Assembly: GCA_017456845.1 (NCBI GenBank)
Contig: JAFTIP010000021.1
Coordinates: 1-44,633 of the forward strand
Reading direction: 5' to 3'
DNA from: Ruminococcus sp.
GTDB lineage: Bacteria > Bacillota > Clostridia > Oscillospirales > Acutalibacteraceae
Length of the DNA stretch: 44,633 nucleotides
Shown: one piece after another, positions 9,261 to 15,890 of the stretch
How positions within the stretch are numbered: position 1 is the stretch's first letter
Layout of the letters: the number at the start of each line of letters is the position of its first letter
Notes under the pieces: model-generated
Seen by the model: the letters and a program-made list of their open reading frames with translations, nothing else
Database searches by the model: none
What the model was told of the DNA's origin: nothing
Program-made: the position numbers and the translations under genes

Positions 9261-10409
9261 TTACATTAATCTGCGATAGAGCTCTTTAATTTCCTCAACG
9301 CTGGTGTCTCTGGGATTACCTGGACGGCAAGCGTCATCAAAAGCGGACTGCGAGAGGAAGTCGATGTCCTCTTCCTTAACAATCTCTTTAAGGTCAGCAG
9401 GAATACCAACATCAGCAGATAGCTTTTTAACAGCTTCAATAGCAGCAACGCGAGCATCTTCAAGAGTCATTGCGTCAACACCCTCTACACCCATAGCTTT
9501 TGCTATATCTCTGTACTTTTCGCCTGTAGCGGGAGCGTTATACTCCATAACTGTTGGCAGGATAATTGCATTGGCCACTCCGTGAGGAGTGTCATAAACA
9601 GCACCCAAAGGATGAGCCATTGAATGAACAATACCAAGACCTACATTGCTGAATCCCATACCTGCAATATATTGACCCAAAGCCATACCCTCTCTGCCTT
9701 TATCACAACCTTCAACAGCACCGCGAAGTGACTTGGCAATAATCTCAATTGCCTTTAGGTGGAACATATCGCTCATTTCCCAAGCACCCTTGGTAATGTA
9801 GCCCTCGATTGCGTGGGTAAGTGCGTCCATACCGGTTGCGGCAGTTAAGCCCTTAGGCATTGAAGCCATCATATCAGGGTCAACAACGGCAACAACGGGA
9901 ATATCGTGAACATCTACGCAAACCATTTTGCGGTTAAGCTCAGCATCTGTAATAACATAGTTGATAGTAACCTCAGCGGCTGTGCCTGCTGTTGTGGGAA
10001 CTGCGATAATCGGTGTGCACTTGTTCTTTGTGGGAGCTACACCCTCAAGGCTTTTAACGTCAGCGAACTCGGGGTTTTCGATAATAATACCGATTGCCTT
10101 GGCTGTGTCCATAGAAGAACCGCCGCCAATTGCAACAATGCAGTCAGCTTTACTTTCTTTAAAAGCTTCTACGCCACTCTGAACGTTTTGAATTGTGGGA
10201 TTAGGCTTTATATCGCTGAAAAGAGTATATTCTATTTCTGCACCCTCTAAAATATCGGTAACTTTTTTGGTTATGTTAAGCTTAACAAGGTCAGGGTCAG
10301 AGCATACAAAAGCTTTTTTAAAAGCACGGGCTTTAATTTCGTTTGCAATTTCAGCAATTGCACCCTTGCCGTGGTAGCTGGTTTCGTTAAGTACAAATCT
10401 GTTTGCCAT
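9261..10409 (-). CDS. Iron-containing (group III) alcohol dehydrogenase, lactaldehyde reductase / FucO-like
   Basis: 382 residues, the usual length for the family. GGGSSMDTAKA at 96-106 is the cofactor-binding signature. Probable iron ligands are Asp195 and His199 in GMDALTHAIEG, His262 in VHSMAHP and His276 in TPHGVANA, spaced as in FucO. The enzyme would interconvert an aldehyde and an alcohol with NAD(H) in the cytoplasm, for example lactaldehyde to 1,2-propanediol, or another short aldehyde. No fucose or rhamnose genes lie nearby, so the physiological substrate is not shown. AAAGGAG precedes the ATG. It has its own promoter and terminator. Confidence 0.92.
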   Translation of the reverse strand: MANRFVLNETSYHGKGAIAEIANEIKARAFKKAFVCSDPDLVKLNITKKVTDILEGAEIEYTLFSDIKPNPTIQNVQSGVEAFKESKADCIVAIGGGSSMDTAKAIGIIIENPEFADVKSLEGVAPTKNKCTPIIAVPTTAGTAAEVTINYVITDAELNRKMVCVDVHDIPVVAVVDPDMMASMPKGLTAATGMDALTHAIEGYITKGAWEMSDMFHLKAIEIIAKSLRGAVEGCDKGREGMALGQYIAGMGFSNVGLGIVHSMAHPLGAVYDTPHGVANAIILPTVMEYNAPATGEKYRDIAKAMGVEGVDAMTLEDARVAAIEAVKKLSADVGIPADLKEIVKEEDIDFLSQSAFDDACRPGNPRDTSVEEIKELYRRLM

Positions 10410-10451
10410 TTTAGTTTTCTCCTTTATCTATAAAATAAAATCCTTACATCA

Positions 10452-10480
10452 ATTTTATACAAAGCTTTAGATAAAGTCAA
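10452..10480 (-). promoter_or_regulatory. Promoter of the alcohol dehydrogenase gene
   Basis: TTGACT (reverse of 10475-10480), 17-bp spacer, TAAAAT (reverse of 10452-10457). Confidence 0.65.
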
Positions 10481-10509
10481 TGAATTTATGTAAATATTCT
10501 ATAAAGAAA

Positions 10510-10533
10510 TCCCCGAAACCTTAGCTTCGGGGA
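10510..10533 (-). terminator. Terminator of the XRE regulator gene
   Basis: TCCCCGAA (10510-10517) pairs with TTCGGGGA (10526-10533); on the minus strand TTTCTTTAT follows. It resembles the terminator after the alcohol dehydrogenase. Confidence 0.75.
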
Positions 10534-10538
10534 TGAGT

Positions 10539-11207
10539 TTATCTCTTTTTTCTTTTGAAAATCTGAACAGTTTCCTCTATACCTAAGAAAACCCAGAGTC
10601 TTATGGTAACAAAAATCTCGGTAAGAATATATTCCTGTGGTGAATACTTAGGGTCGATTATACCGCAAATTGTTGGAATACTGAGCAATACTGCTGAAAG
10701 TACACCTGCAAAAATCAACTTGGTTTTAACGGGTATTTTTGACTTACCCGAAATAAGTAATATAAACAAAAGCACAAAACCTGCATAGGCAACAACACTT
10801 ACGCAAAAGTCGAGTATCTTCCATACTTCAATCAAATTCCAATATGCGTGCCACACAGGCATAAGTTCCTGAGTTATACCGCCCTCAGGCAAAGAAAAAT
10901 AAAGATGAGCACTTAAATATATAAGCGATGCCGATGCGGAAATGACTATAAGCAAAACAAAAAGTATTTTAGCAACAAGCTTTATTCTTCGGTTAGCTTT
11001 AAGCTCTTTATCGTAGCCGTAAATAAGGCTTTCAAGCTCTATACCGAAAATCTCAGAGTATCTTATTAAAGTATCGATGTCAGGTCTTGTTCTGCCCGAT
11101 TCATAGCTCGAAACAGTCTGACGGGTTACATTAAGCTTCTCTGCAACTTGGTCTTGGGTTAAATTCCTGCCCAACCTGAGTTCTCTTAAATTATCGTTGA
11201 TTTTCAT
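10539..11207 (-). CDS. XRE-family HTH regulator with C-terminal membrane domain
   Basis: 222 residues from the chosen start. Residues about 1-60 are a Cro/C1-type helix-turn-helix (NLRELRLGRNLTQDQVAEKL, then VTRQTVSSYESGRTRPDIDT). The remainder has about four hydrophobic segments, so the DNA-binding domain is tethered to the membrane and may respond to envelope or metabolic signals. Start at 11207 is supported by AGAGGTG upstream; the in-frame ATG at 11255 overlaps the promoter. It has its own promoter with an adjacent inverted repeat that could be an autoregulatory operator. The target genes are not shown. Confidence 0.85.
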   Translation of the reverse strand: MKINDNLRELRLGRNLTQDQVAEKLNVTRQTVSSYESGRTRPDIDTLIRYSEIFGIELESLIYGYDKELKANRRIKLVAKILFVLLIVISASASLIYLSAHLYFSLPEGGITQELMPVWHAYWNLIEVWKILDFCVSVVAYAGFVLLFILLISGKSKIPVKTKLIFAGVLSAVLLSIPTICGIIDPKYSPQEYILTEIFVTIRLWVFLGIEETVQIFKRKKR

Positions 11208-11226
11208 AAGTATCACCTCTGGTTTC

Positions 11227-11270
11227 AGCATAGAATTAAACCTGAAAAAAGTCAAGCAACAATCTGTTGC
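11227..11270 (-). promoter_or_regulatory. Promoter and candidate operator of the XRE regulator
   Basis: TTGACT (reverse of 11250-11255), 17-bp spacer, TATGCT (reverse of 11227-11232). Directly upstream of the -35 is a dyad GCAACA-ATC-TGTTGC (11256-11270), placed where a regulator could bind. The same dyad could act as a weak stem after the phosphoesterase gene, but no U-run follows. Confidence 0.5.
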
Positions 11271-11296
11271 ACCGCTTTGGAATCAGATTTTTTGGG

Positions 11297-12160
11297 TTAG
11301 CTGTTTGTGAGAGTTACCATTATAACCTCAGGGCGGTTATTGATTCTGAAAGGAAAAAGGCTGTTGCCAATGCCTCGGCTTACAATCATATTTGTACCGT
11401 CTTCGGTATAAAGCCCTGCGTCGTACTCCGGAAAAATCCACTGATTAGGGGCATAAAGTCCCCCTACAAAAGGAAGCCTGAACTGACCGCCGTGAGCGTG
11501 GCCTGTTAAAACCAAATCGAGGTCAAAGTCCTCGTAAACATCAAAAAGCTCAGGTCGGTGAGAAAGCAAAAGATTAAAGCTTTCCTTATCCTTCACAATA
11601 TCCTCAAGGTGAGTTCTTAAAACATACTCGGTATCGCCAAAAAGATAATCGGTTTCAAACCCCGGGTCAGAAACACCGAGAACATTAATGCTCTGCCCTG
11701 CCCTTTCAATTTCGACCACCTTATTATCAAGAACAGTTATGCCGATTTTCTCAAAAGCCTTAAGCAGCTTTTCGTAAGCCTCGGGGACTCTCTGCTCGTG
11801 ATTTCCTGCAACGTAGTAGCAAGGTGATATCTGTGCGGCTTTTTTCGCGAATTCTATGGAAATGTCAACATCGGTCTGGTGGCTGTCGAAAATATCACCT
11901 GTTATCGCTATAATATCAGGGTTGCATTTTTCTATAAGAGAAATAAGCTTCACATTATCCTTGCCGAATTCGTCGTTATGTAAATCCGAAACGTGGGCAA
12001 TTCTAAACCCGTTAAAGCTTTCGGGAAGCTTTTCGCTTTCTATAGTAATTTCAGTTACCATAAGGGCTTTATTTCCCCAAGCTATAACGCCAACCGCAAC
12101 TGCAACGACAAGAAAAACAGAGGTAAATACAACTATTAATTTCTTTTTTGTTTTTGTCAT
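11297..12160 (-). CDS. Membrane-anchored metallophosphoesterase (calcineurin-like, YkuE type)
   Basis: 287 residues. One N-terminal hydrophobic segment (about 7-29) is followed by the full set of metal-binding motifs: HVSDLHN, TGDIFD, AGNHEQ, LLSHRP and TGHAHGGQ. These coordinate two metal ions and hydrolyse phosphoesters; YkuE-like members are thought to act on the outer membrane face on lipids or cell-wall polymers. The substrate is not known. The gene lies 10 nt after the cysteine-cluster gene and is the last gene of the small-membrane-protein/binding-protein operon. I see no clear terminator after it. Confidence 0.88.
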   Translation of the reverse strand: MTKTKKKLIVVFTSVFLVVAVAVGVIAWGNKALMVTEITIESEKLPESFNGFRIAHVSDLHNDEFGKDNVKLISLIEKCNPDIIAITGDIFDSHQTDVDISIEFAKKAAQISPCYYVAGNHEQRVPEAYEKLLKAFEKIGITVLDNKVVEIERAGQSINVLGVSDPGFETDYLFGDTEYVLRTHLEDIVKDKESFNLLLSHRPELFDVYEDFDLDLVLTGHAHGGQFRLPFVGGLYAPNQWIFPEYDAGLYTEDGTNMIVSRGIGNSLFPFRINNRPEVIMVTLTNS

Positions 12161-12170
12161 AAACCTACCT

Positions 12171-12647
12171 TCACATTAAAAAGTCTTTGTACGTATCAAT
12201 TTCCTCTGTGGCTTCCCTTAAAAACTCAAGGCAAGCCTCATCTTTTGCAAGGATTTTCCCCACCTTTTTGAGGGCATTGAAGAAACGTTTATCGAAAATA
12301 ATTTCATCGCTGTGAGAAATCAACGGGCAAAGCCTTGCTCCGCGGAAATCAGGTTCGACGAAAACCTTGCCTCTCTCATCAACCGTTGGAAAGAAAGGAA
12401 AAATTCTGCAAGCCAAGGGACGCTTTGTGCGGTCGCACTTACCATCGCAAACCACCAAGCGTACTCCGTTATCTAAGATTTTTACGGGAAGCTCGCTTTC
12501 TTCAAAAGGAAAAAGCCTCATCCCCGTGTTTTCATCCCCTTTACAACAGGCTTGTGAGCATAGCTTACCGCAATCCGCCTTTAAAGGGGTTAAGTCACCC
12601 ATTATCTTAAAAATCTTTTGGTACATATTATTATAATCGGTACTCAT
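12171..12647 (-). CDS. Cysteine-cluster protein (YkgJ/UPF0153-like metal-binding)
   Basis: 158 residues with no signal peptide. Conserved cysteines lie at 26, 30, 34 and 35 (CxxxCxxxCC), then 67, 71, 80 and 107, with RPLACRIFPFFP in between. Proteins with this pattern are predicted to bind zinc or an iron-sulfur cluster; their biochemical role is largely unknown. It starts 3 nt after the stop of the upstream binding-protein gene, so the two are probably translated together; no strong ribosome site is visible. Confidence 0.8.
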   Translation of the reverse strand: MSTDYNNMYQKIFKIMGDLTPLKADCGKLCSQACCKGDENTGMRLFPFEESELPVKILDNGVRLVVCDGKCDRTKRPLACRIFPFFPTVDERGKVFVEPDFRGARLCPLISHSDEIIFDKRFFNALKKVGKILAKDEACLEFLREATEEIDTYKDFLM

Positions 12648-12650
12648 ACT

Positions 12651-13637
12651 TCAGTTAAGCCTCACATAACCGCTTTCTTCAATCAGGGTCTGACCCTCGG
12701 CAGAAAGCATCCAGTCTATAAGTATTTTGATGTTTTCGTTTTTATTATCAGCTCGGTAAATGGCATAAAACTCAGCTATAACAGGATAACTTGAGTTTCG
12801 AATATTTTCACTGCTGGGGTATACTCCGTTTAAGGAAAGCATTTTTACATTTTCGTTTTCAACAATTCCGTCCATATAATAACGGAAGGAAAAGCCGATT
12901 GAACCGCCTGTAACAGCAAATGGAGATTTAGGGGCTATTTCCGTGCCTCCCATAAAAGCTTCCATAGCTGACTGACTGCCGCTGCCTGAAAGTCGGGACA
13001 CAGGGTTTATAACACGGTTAGCTCCGCCTACCTCTTCCCAGTTTTTGATTTTTCCGCTGTAAATATCTCTTATCTGCTGTGCACTAAGATTATCTACAGG
13101 GTTGTTTTTATTAACAAAAAACACAAACGCCTCTCGCCCTACAGGCACGTAAACAAGCTCTACACCTTGCTCCTCGGCATACTGCTTTTGCTCTTCGCTG
13201 GGTGCGGCACAAAAAAGAATATCTGTTTCGCCGTCAACGATTGCCTTGTAGCCTCTTACGGTGTTTTTGTACTGCATTTTGCTGCCGGGGGCAAAATTTT
13301 CGCCGTAAAAATTATTGTCAGAAAAACTACCGCCCTCATAAGTAACAGATCCATCAGGATAAACCGCGTTAATAACCGATGCATAAACCGGCACAAGTGC
13401 CGCTGCACCGTCAAGCACAGGTAAATTCTCTGTAAGCTTTAATGATGCCTCAACCCTTGCAAGGTCGGAGTCCTCCTCAAAAGGCAAATACTTCTCTACG
13501 TCAATCATTTTAGACTGAGTAGCGGAGCTGAAATTATTTGAAAGCCTGCCGGTAAGAAGCATATAGATACTTCCGTTAAAAACAGCAAAAATAAGCACCA
13601 CTAAAAGAATGCACAAAACCTGCTTAAAAGCTTTCAT
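12651..13637 (-). CDS. Membrane-anchored PstS-like periplasmic-binding-fold protein
   Basis: 328 residues from the chosen start. An N-terminal hydrophobic segment (about 4-28) has no lipobox cysteine at a cleavage site, so this is likely a transmembrane anchor. The rest matches phosphate-type solute-binding proteins: an AALVPVYASVINAVYP opening, a DILFCAAPSEEQ segment, LSAQQIRDIYSGKIKNW and the GSGSQSAMEAFMGG ligand loop. No ABC permease or ATPase genes lie nearby. It could sense or present phosphate or another anion instead of feeding a transporter. The ATG at 13637 is preferred because AAAGGAG lies before it; that site is inside the preceding 46-residue gene, whose stop is 1 nt upstream. 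Confidence 0.85.
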   Translation of the reverse strand: MKAFKQVLCILLVVLIFAVFNGSIYMLLTGRLSNNFSSATQSKMIDVEKYLPFEEDSDLARVEASLKLTENLPVLDGAAALVPVYASVINAVYPDGSVTYEGGSFSDNNFYGENFAPGSKMQYKNTVRGYKAIVDGETDILFCAAPSEEQKQYAEEQGVELVYVPVGREAFVFFVNKNNPVDNLSAQQIRDIYSGKIKNWEEVGGANRVINPVSRLSGSGSQSAMEAFMGGTEIAPKSPFAVTGGSIGFSFRYYMDGIVENENVKMLSLNGVYPSSENIRNSSYPVIAEFYAIYRADNKNENIKILIDWMLSAEGQTLIEESGYVRLN

Positions 13638-13638
13638 A

Positions 13639-13779
13639 TTACCACAGCTCCTTTGCAATAAACTGAATTATAGAGCTGTGCTGATAAGCGTAAACCGCAT
13701 AAATAACGTGAGCAATGGTTAAAAGAACACAAAGCACAGTTACCGCAAGCAAAACCGTATAAAATATTTTTATCTTCAT
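13639..13779 (-). CDS. 46-residue membrane peptide
   Basis: Starts at ATG 13779, 4 nt after the stop of the 82-residue gene, and ends 1 nt before the start of the PstS-like gene. About residues 4-31 are a single hydrophobic helix (FYTVLLAVTVLCVLLTIAHV), followed by a short tail ending in AKELW. Its last codons carry the AAAGGAG ribosome site of the next gene, so the two are probably coupled. I do not recognise a family. The tight packing in the operon is the main evidence that it is real. Confidence 0.65.
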   Translation of the reverse strand: MKIKIFYTVLLAVTVLCVLLTIAHVIYAVYAYQHSSIIQFIAKELW

Positions 13780-13783
13780 AATT

Positions 13784-14032
13784 TTACATATAAGCCACAG
13801 CCATAGAAAGCAGTATTATAATTGAAACAACAACCGAAACCACAACGAATGCCAAGGCAGACGAAACAATAAGCATTACCTTTCGAGCTGTAAGACTGCT
13901 TACATTAAAAGCATTTGGGTTTTTCTTATTTGCACTTTTTGCTTTTAAAAACAAAACAAGGCTAACCACAAAAAAGATAATTGACGCAACGGGAACCGCG
14001 AAAAACATAAATGAAGTAAAATAGCCTGACAT
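13784..14032 (-). CDS. 82-residue small membrane protein
   Basis: Two hydrophobic helices (about 8-28 and 52-80) separated by a basic, Lys/Asn-rich loop (KAKSANKKNPNAFN). AAAGGAG precedes the ATG. It is the first gene behind a strong promoter and leads an operon with the 46-residue peptide, the PstS-like protein, the cysteine-cluster protein and the phosphoesterase. No family recognised; it may act as a partner of the anchored binding protein. Confidence 0.7.
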   Translation of the reverse strand: MSGYFTSFMFFAVPVASIIFFVVSLVLFLKAKSANKKNPNAFNVSSLTARKVMLIVSSALAFVVVSVVVSIIILLSMAVAYM

Positions 14033-14062
14033 AATAACAACTCCTTTATTTTTTATAATTCC

Positions 14063-14091
14063 ATTATAATATGCAAAACAGCAAAGTTCAA
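14063..14091 (-). promoter_or_regulatory. Promoter of the small-membrane-protein / PstS-like operon
   Basis: TTGAAC (reverse of 14086-14091), 17-bp spacer, TATAAT (reverse of 14063-14068). Confidence 0.8.
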
Positions 14092-14102
14092 GCTATAAAA
14101 CT

Positions 14103-14141
14103 AAAGCACCTGCTTGCGTTTATATCTTAAGCAGGTGCTTT
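14103..14141 (-). terminator. Terminator of the aconitase X operon
   Basis: A 13-bp stem AAAGCACCTGCTT (14103-14115) with AAGCAGGTGCTTT (14129-14141), 13-nt loop; on the minus strand it runs into AGTTTTATAG. The U-run is imperfect but the stem is strong. Confidence 0.8.
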
Positions 14142-14160
14142 GATGTTTTAAATCCTGAGG

Positions 14161-14604
14161 TTACTCAACACAAACTTCGCCGTCAGGCTTTACGGTAACT
14201 TTCATACCGTCTTTAACGTAGTTTAAGAACTCGTCGCCCAATGAGTCAACAACGGGCATTGTAACGCCCTCAACCCAAACGTCTGCAAGAACTGCGCCTG
14301 CAGCGGCTAATGAATCAATATGGCCTGAGAAAAGCATACAGGCAGGGTTTTTCTTCATTGCACAAGCACAGTAAAGAACCAGACCGCCCGTGGTAGAGCC
14401 TATGGTCTGAGGCAGACAAAGAGCCTTGCCAATAAGAGGCTTGCCGTGAAGCTCACTATTATTTTGGTCGCCGCATTTTACCTCTTTGTCGCCAAACTGC
14501 AGAGCCATCTGCAAGGAAGCAAGAGTATTGAAGCCTTCGTGAGTTACAACTGCCTCGGCAGTAACTTCACCGGGAGTAACAACTCGGCCTTTAAAAACTT
14601 TCAT
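14161..14604 (-). CDS. Aconitase X swivel (small) subunit, DUF126
   Basis: 147 residues. It starts MKVFKGRVVTPGEVTAEAVV and carries GKALCLPQTIGSTTGG and SGHIDSLAAAGAVLADVW, as expected for the DUF126 swivel domain that pairs with the aconitase X large subunit. In archaea this pair makes trans-anhydromevalonate 5-phosphate from mevalonate 5-phosphate; in bacteria, characterised aconitase X enzymes dehydrate cis-3-hydroxy-L-proline. Its ATG overlaps the TAA of the large subunit by one base (TAATG), so the subunits are made together. The substrate here is unknown. Confidence 0.9.
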   Translation of the reverse strand: MKVFKGRVVTPGEVTAEAVVTHEGFNTLASLQMALQFGDKEVKCGDQNNSELHGKPLIGKALCLPQTIGSTTGGLVLYCACAMKKNPACMLFSGHIDSLAAAGAVLADVWVEGVTMPVVDSLGDEFLNYVKDGMKVTVKPDGEVCVE

Positions 14605-15878
14605 TACTTTTTACCTCCTGTGATGATTGTAAGGATTTCTGCATCTGTGTAATAACGGGCACTTGTGTATGTGCGCAGCTTATTGGAAGAAGTTATAACA
14701 GGCATCTTTTTGCACAAGGGATTATTCATATACATAAGCGGACATATGTAGGACGTAATAACGCCTGTAGCCTTAAGCCTTTCGGCGTATTCTGTCTTAT
14801 TAAACGTCTCAAGAACTTTGGGTGCCGCTGTGAAAACGGTGGGGACTGTAACCTTTTTAATGCCCTTTGCTTTAAGCTCTTTCTCAATATTTAAAGTCCA
14901 CTCTTTAAGCTGTTCTAAAGAAAGATGAGGACATCCCACAAAGCAAAGCTTAGGTGTGGCGTCAGCATTTTTCCACATTACAGGATAATTATCCTGAACA
15001 CGCTTGAGCTCGGCGTCGTCGATTATATATTCCTTTGCACCCTCACAGATAAGCTTTTCGCCCATTTCCTTTGCTTCGGGAGTAAGATTTTCGATGTGGT
15101 AAAGGCCAACGGCACCGTTTGAGGCAGTAGCTGCACCGAAGTCCTTAAGGTAAGCACAGGCTGAGTCTGTAAGCTCAGAACCAATCCACTTATCAAGGCC
15201 CTGAACATAAGGAACATCTTCCATAACTTTCATACCGATTGCAGAGCCTAAAAGCTGAGCCTCAGGCTTTTTGGTGGTTTTAACCTTCACAACCCAAGTT
15301 GCCTTTCTGCCTTCGTCGGTAAGAAGTCCGAAATAAGGAACATAGCCTACAATAGAACCCATAATATCGATAATACCTGAGTTACGGTTGCATCTTGCAC
15401 CTAAAACTGAGTTTGCATACACAACAGCACTTGACTCCGCCCATGAAAGCACGTCGCCCTTTTTTGGCTTGTTGCCAACCTCATCCATATAGCAGGTGCA
15501 GGTAAAGGCGTCTTTGTTCATAAGGCCGAGTTTATTGAGCTGGTCTTCATAAAAGCCTTGCTTTGTGTACATAAACTTGTTGAACACAAAGTTCTGCAAA
15601 AAGTTTGCAGGAACATTTTTATCGATAGGACGAGGGTCTACAGAGAATTTCTGCTCAGAGATAACCCCAGCATCAAGAAGCTGCTGCATAAGGTCATATA
15701 CAGGTGACATAACTTTTAAACCGAAGCTTGTAACAAGGTGGTTATATTCTGAAGTAATGGGAACAAGCTTTTCGGCTTCAAAGGCATCGCCGTACATTAC
15801 AAGAGTTTTCATAACCTTTGCTAAGGTTTCGCCTTTTTCGCCGTTTAAAATAGCTTGCTGTTCTTTATTAAGTATCAT
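14604..15878 (-). CDS. Aconitase X catalytic (large) subunit, DUF521
   Basis: 424 residues, the usual size for the separate large subunit. Recognisable segments are ESSAVVYANSVLGARCNR (about 148-165), FVGCPHLSLEQL (313-324) and ITSYICPLMY (374-383). Cys163, Cys316 and Cys379 are candidate iron-sulfur ligands. The enzyme should dehydrate a hydroxy acid. AAGGAG, partly formed by the stop region of the upstream flavin oxidoreductase gene 12 nt away, precedes the ATG. The order oxidoreductase, large subunit, swivel subunit indicates one operon and linked reactions. Hydroxyproline or phosphomevalonate substrates are possible but not supported by other neighbours. Confidence 0.9.
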   Translation of the reverse strand: MILNKEQQAILNGEKGETLAKVMKTLVMYGDAFEAEKLVPITSEYNHLVTSFGLKVMSPVYDLMQQLLDAGVISEQKFSVDPRPIDKNVPANFLQNFVFNKFMYTKQGFYEDQLNKLGLMNKDAFTCTCYMDEVGNKPKKGDVLSWAESSAVVYANSVLGARCNRNSGIIDIMGSIVGYVPYFGLLTDEGRKATWVVKVKTTKKPEAQLLGSAIGMKVMEDVPYVQGLDKWIGSELTDSACAYLKDFGAATASNGAVGLYHIENLTPEAKEMGEKLICEGAKEYIIDDAELKRVQDNYPVMWKNADATPKLCFVGCPHLSLEQLKEWTLNIEKELKAKGIKKVTVPTVFTAAPKVLETFNKTEYAERLKATGVITSYICPLMYMNNPLCKKMPVITSSNKLRTYTSARYYTDAEILTIITGGKK

Positions 15879-15890
15879 AATTGTTTCTCC

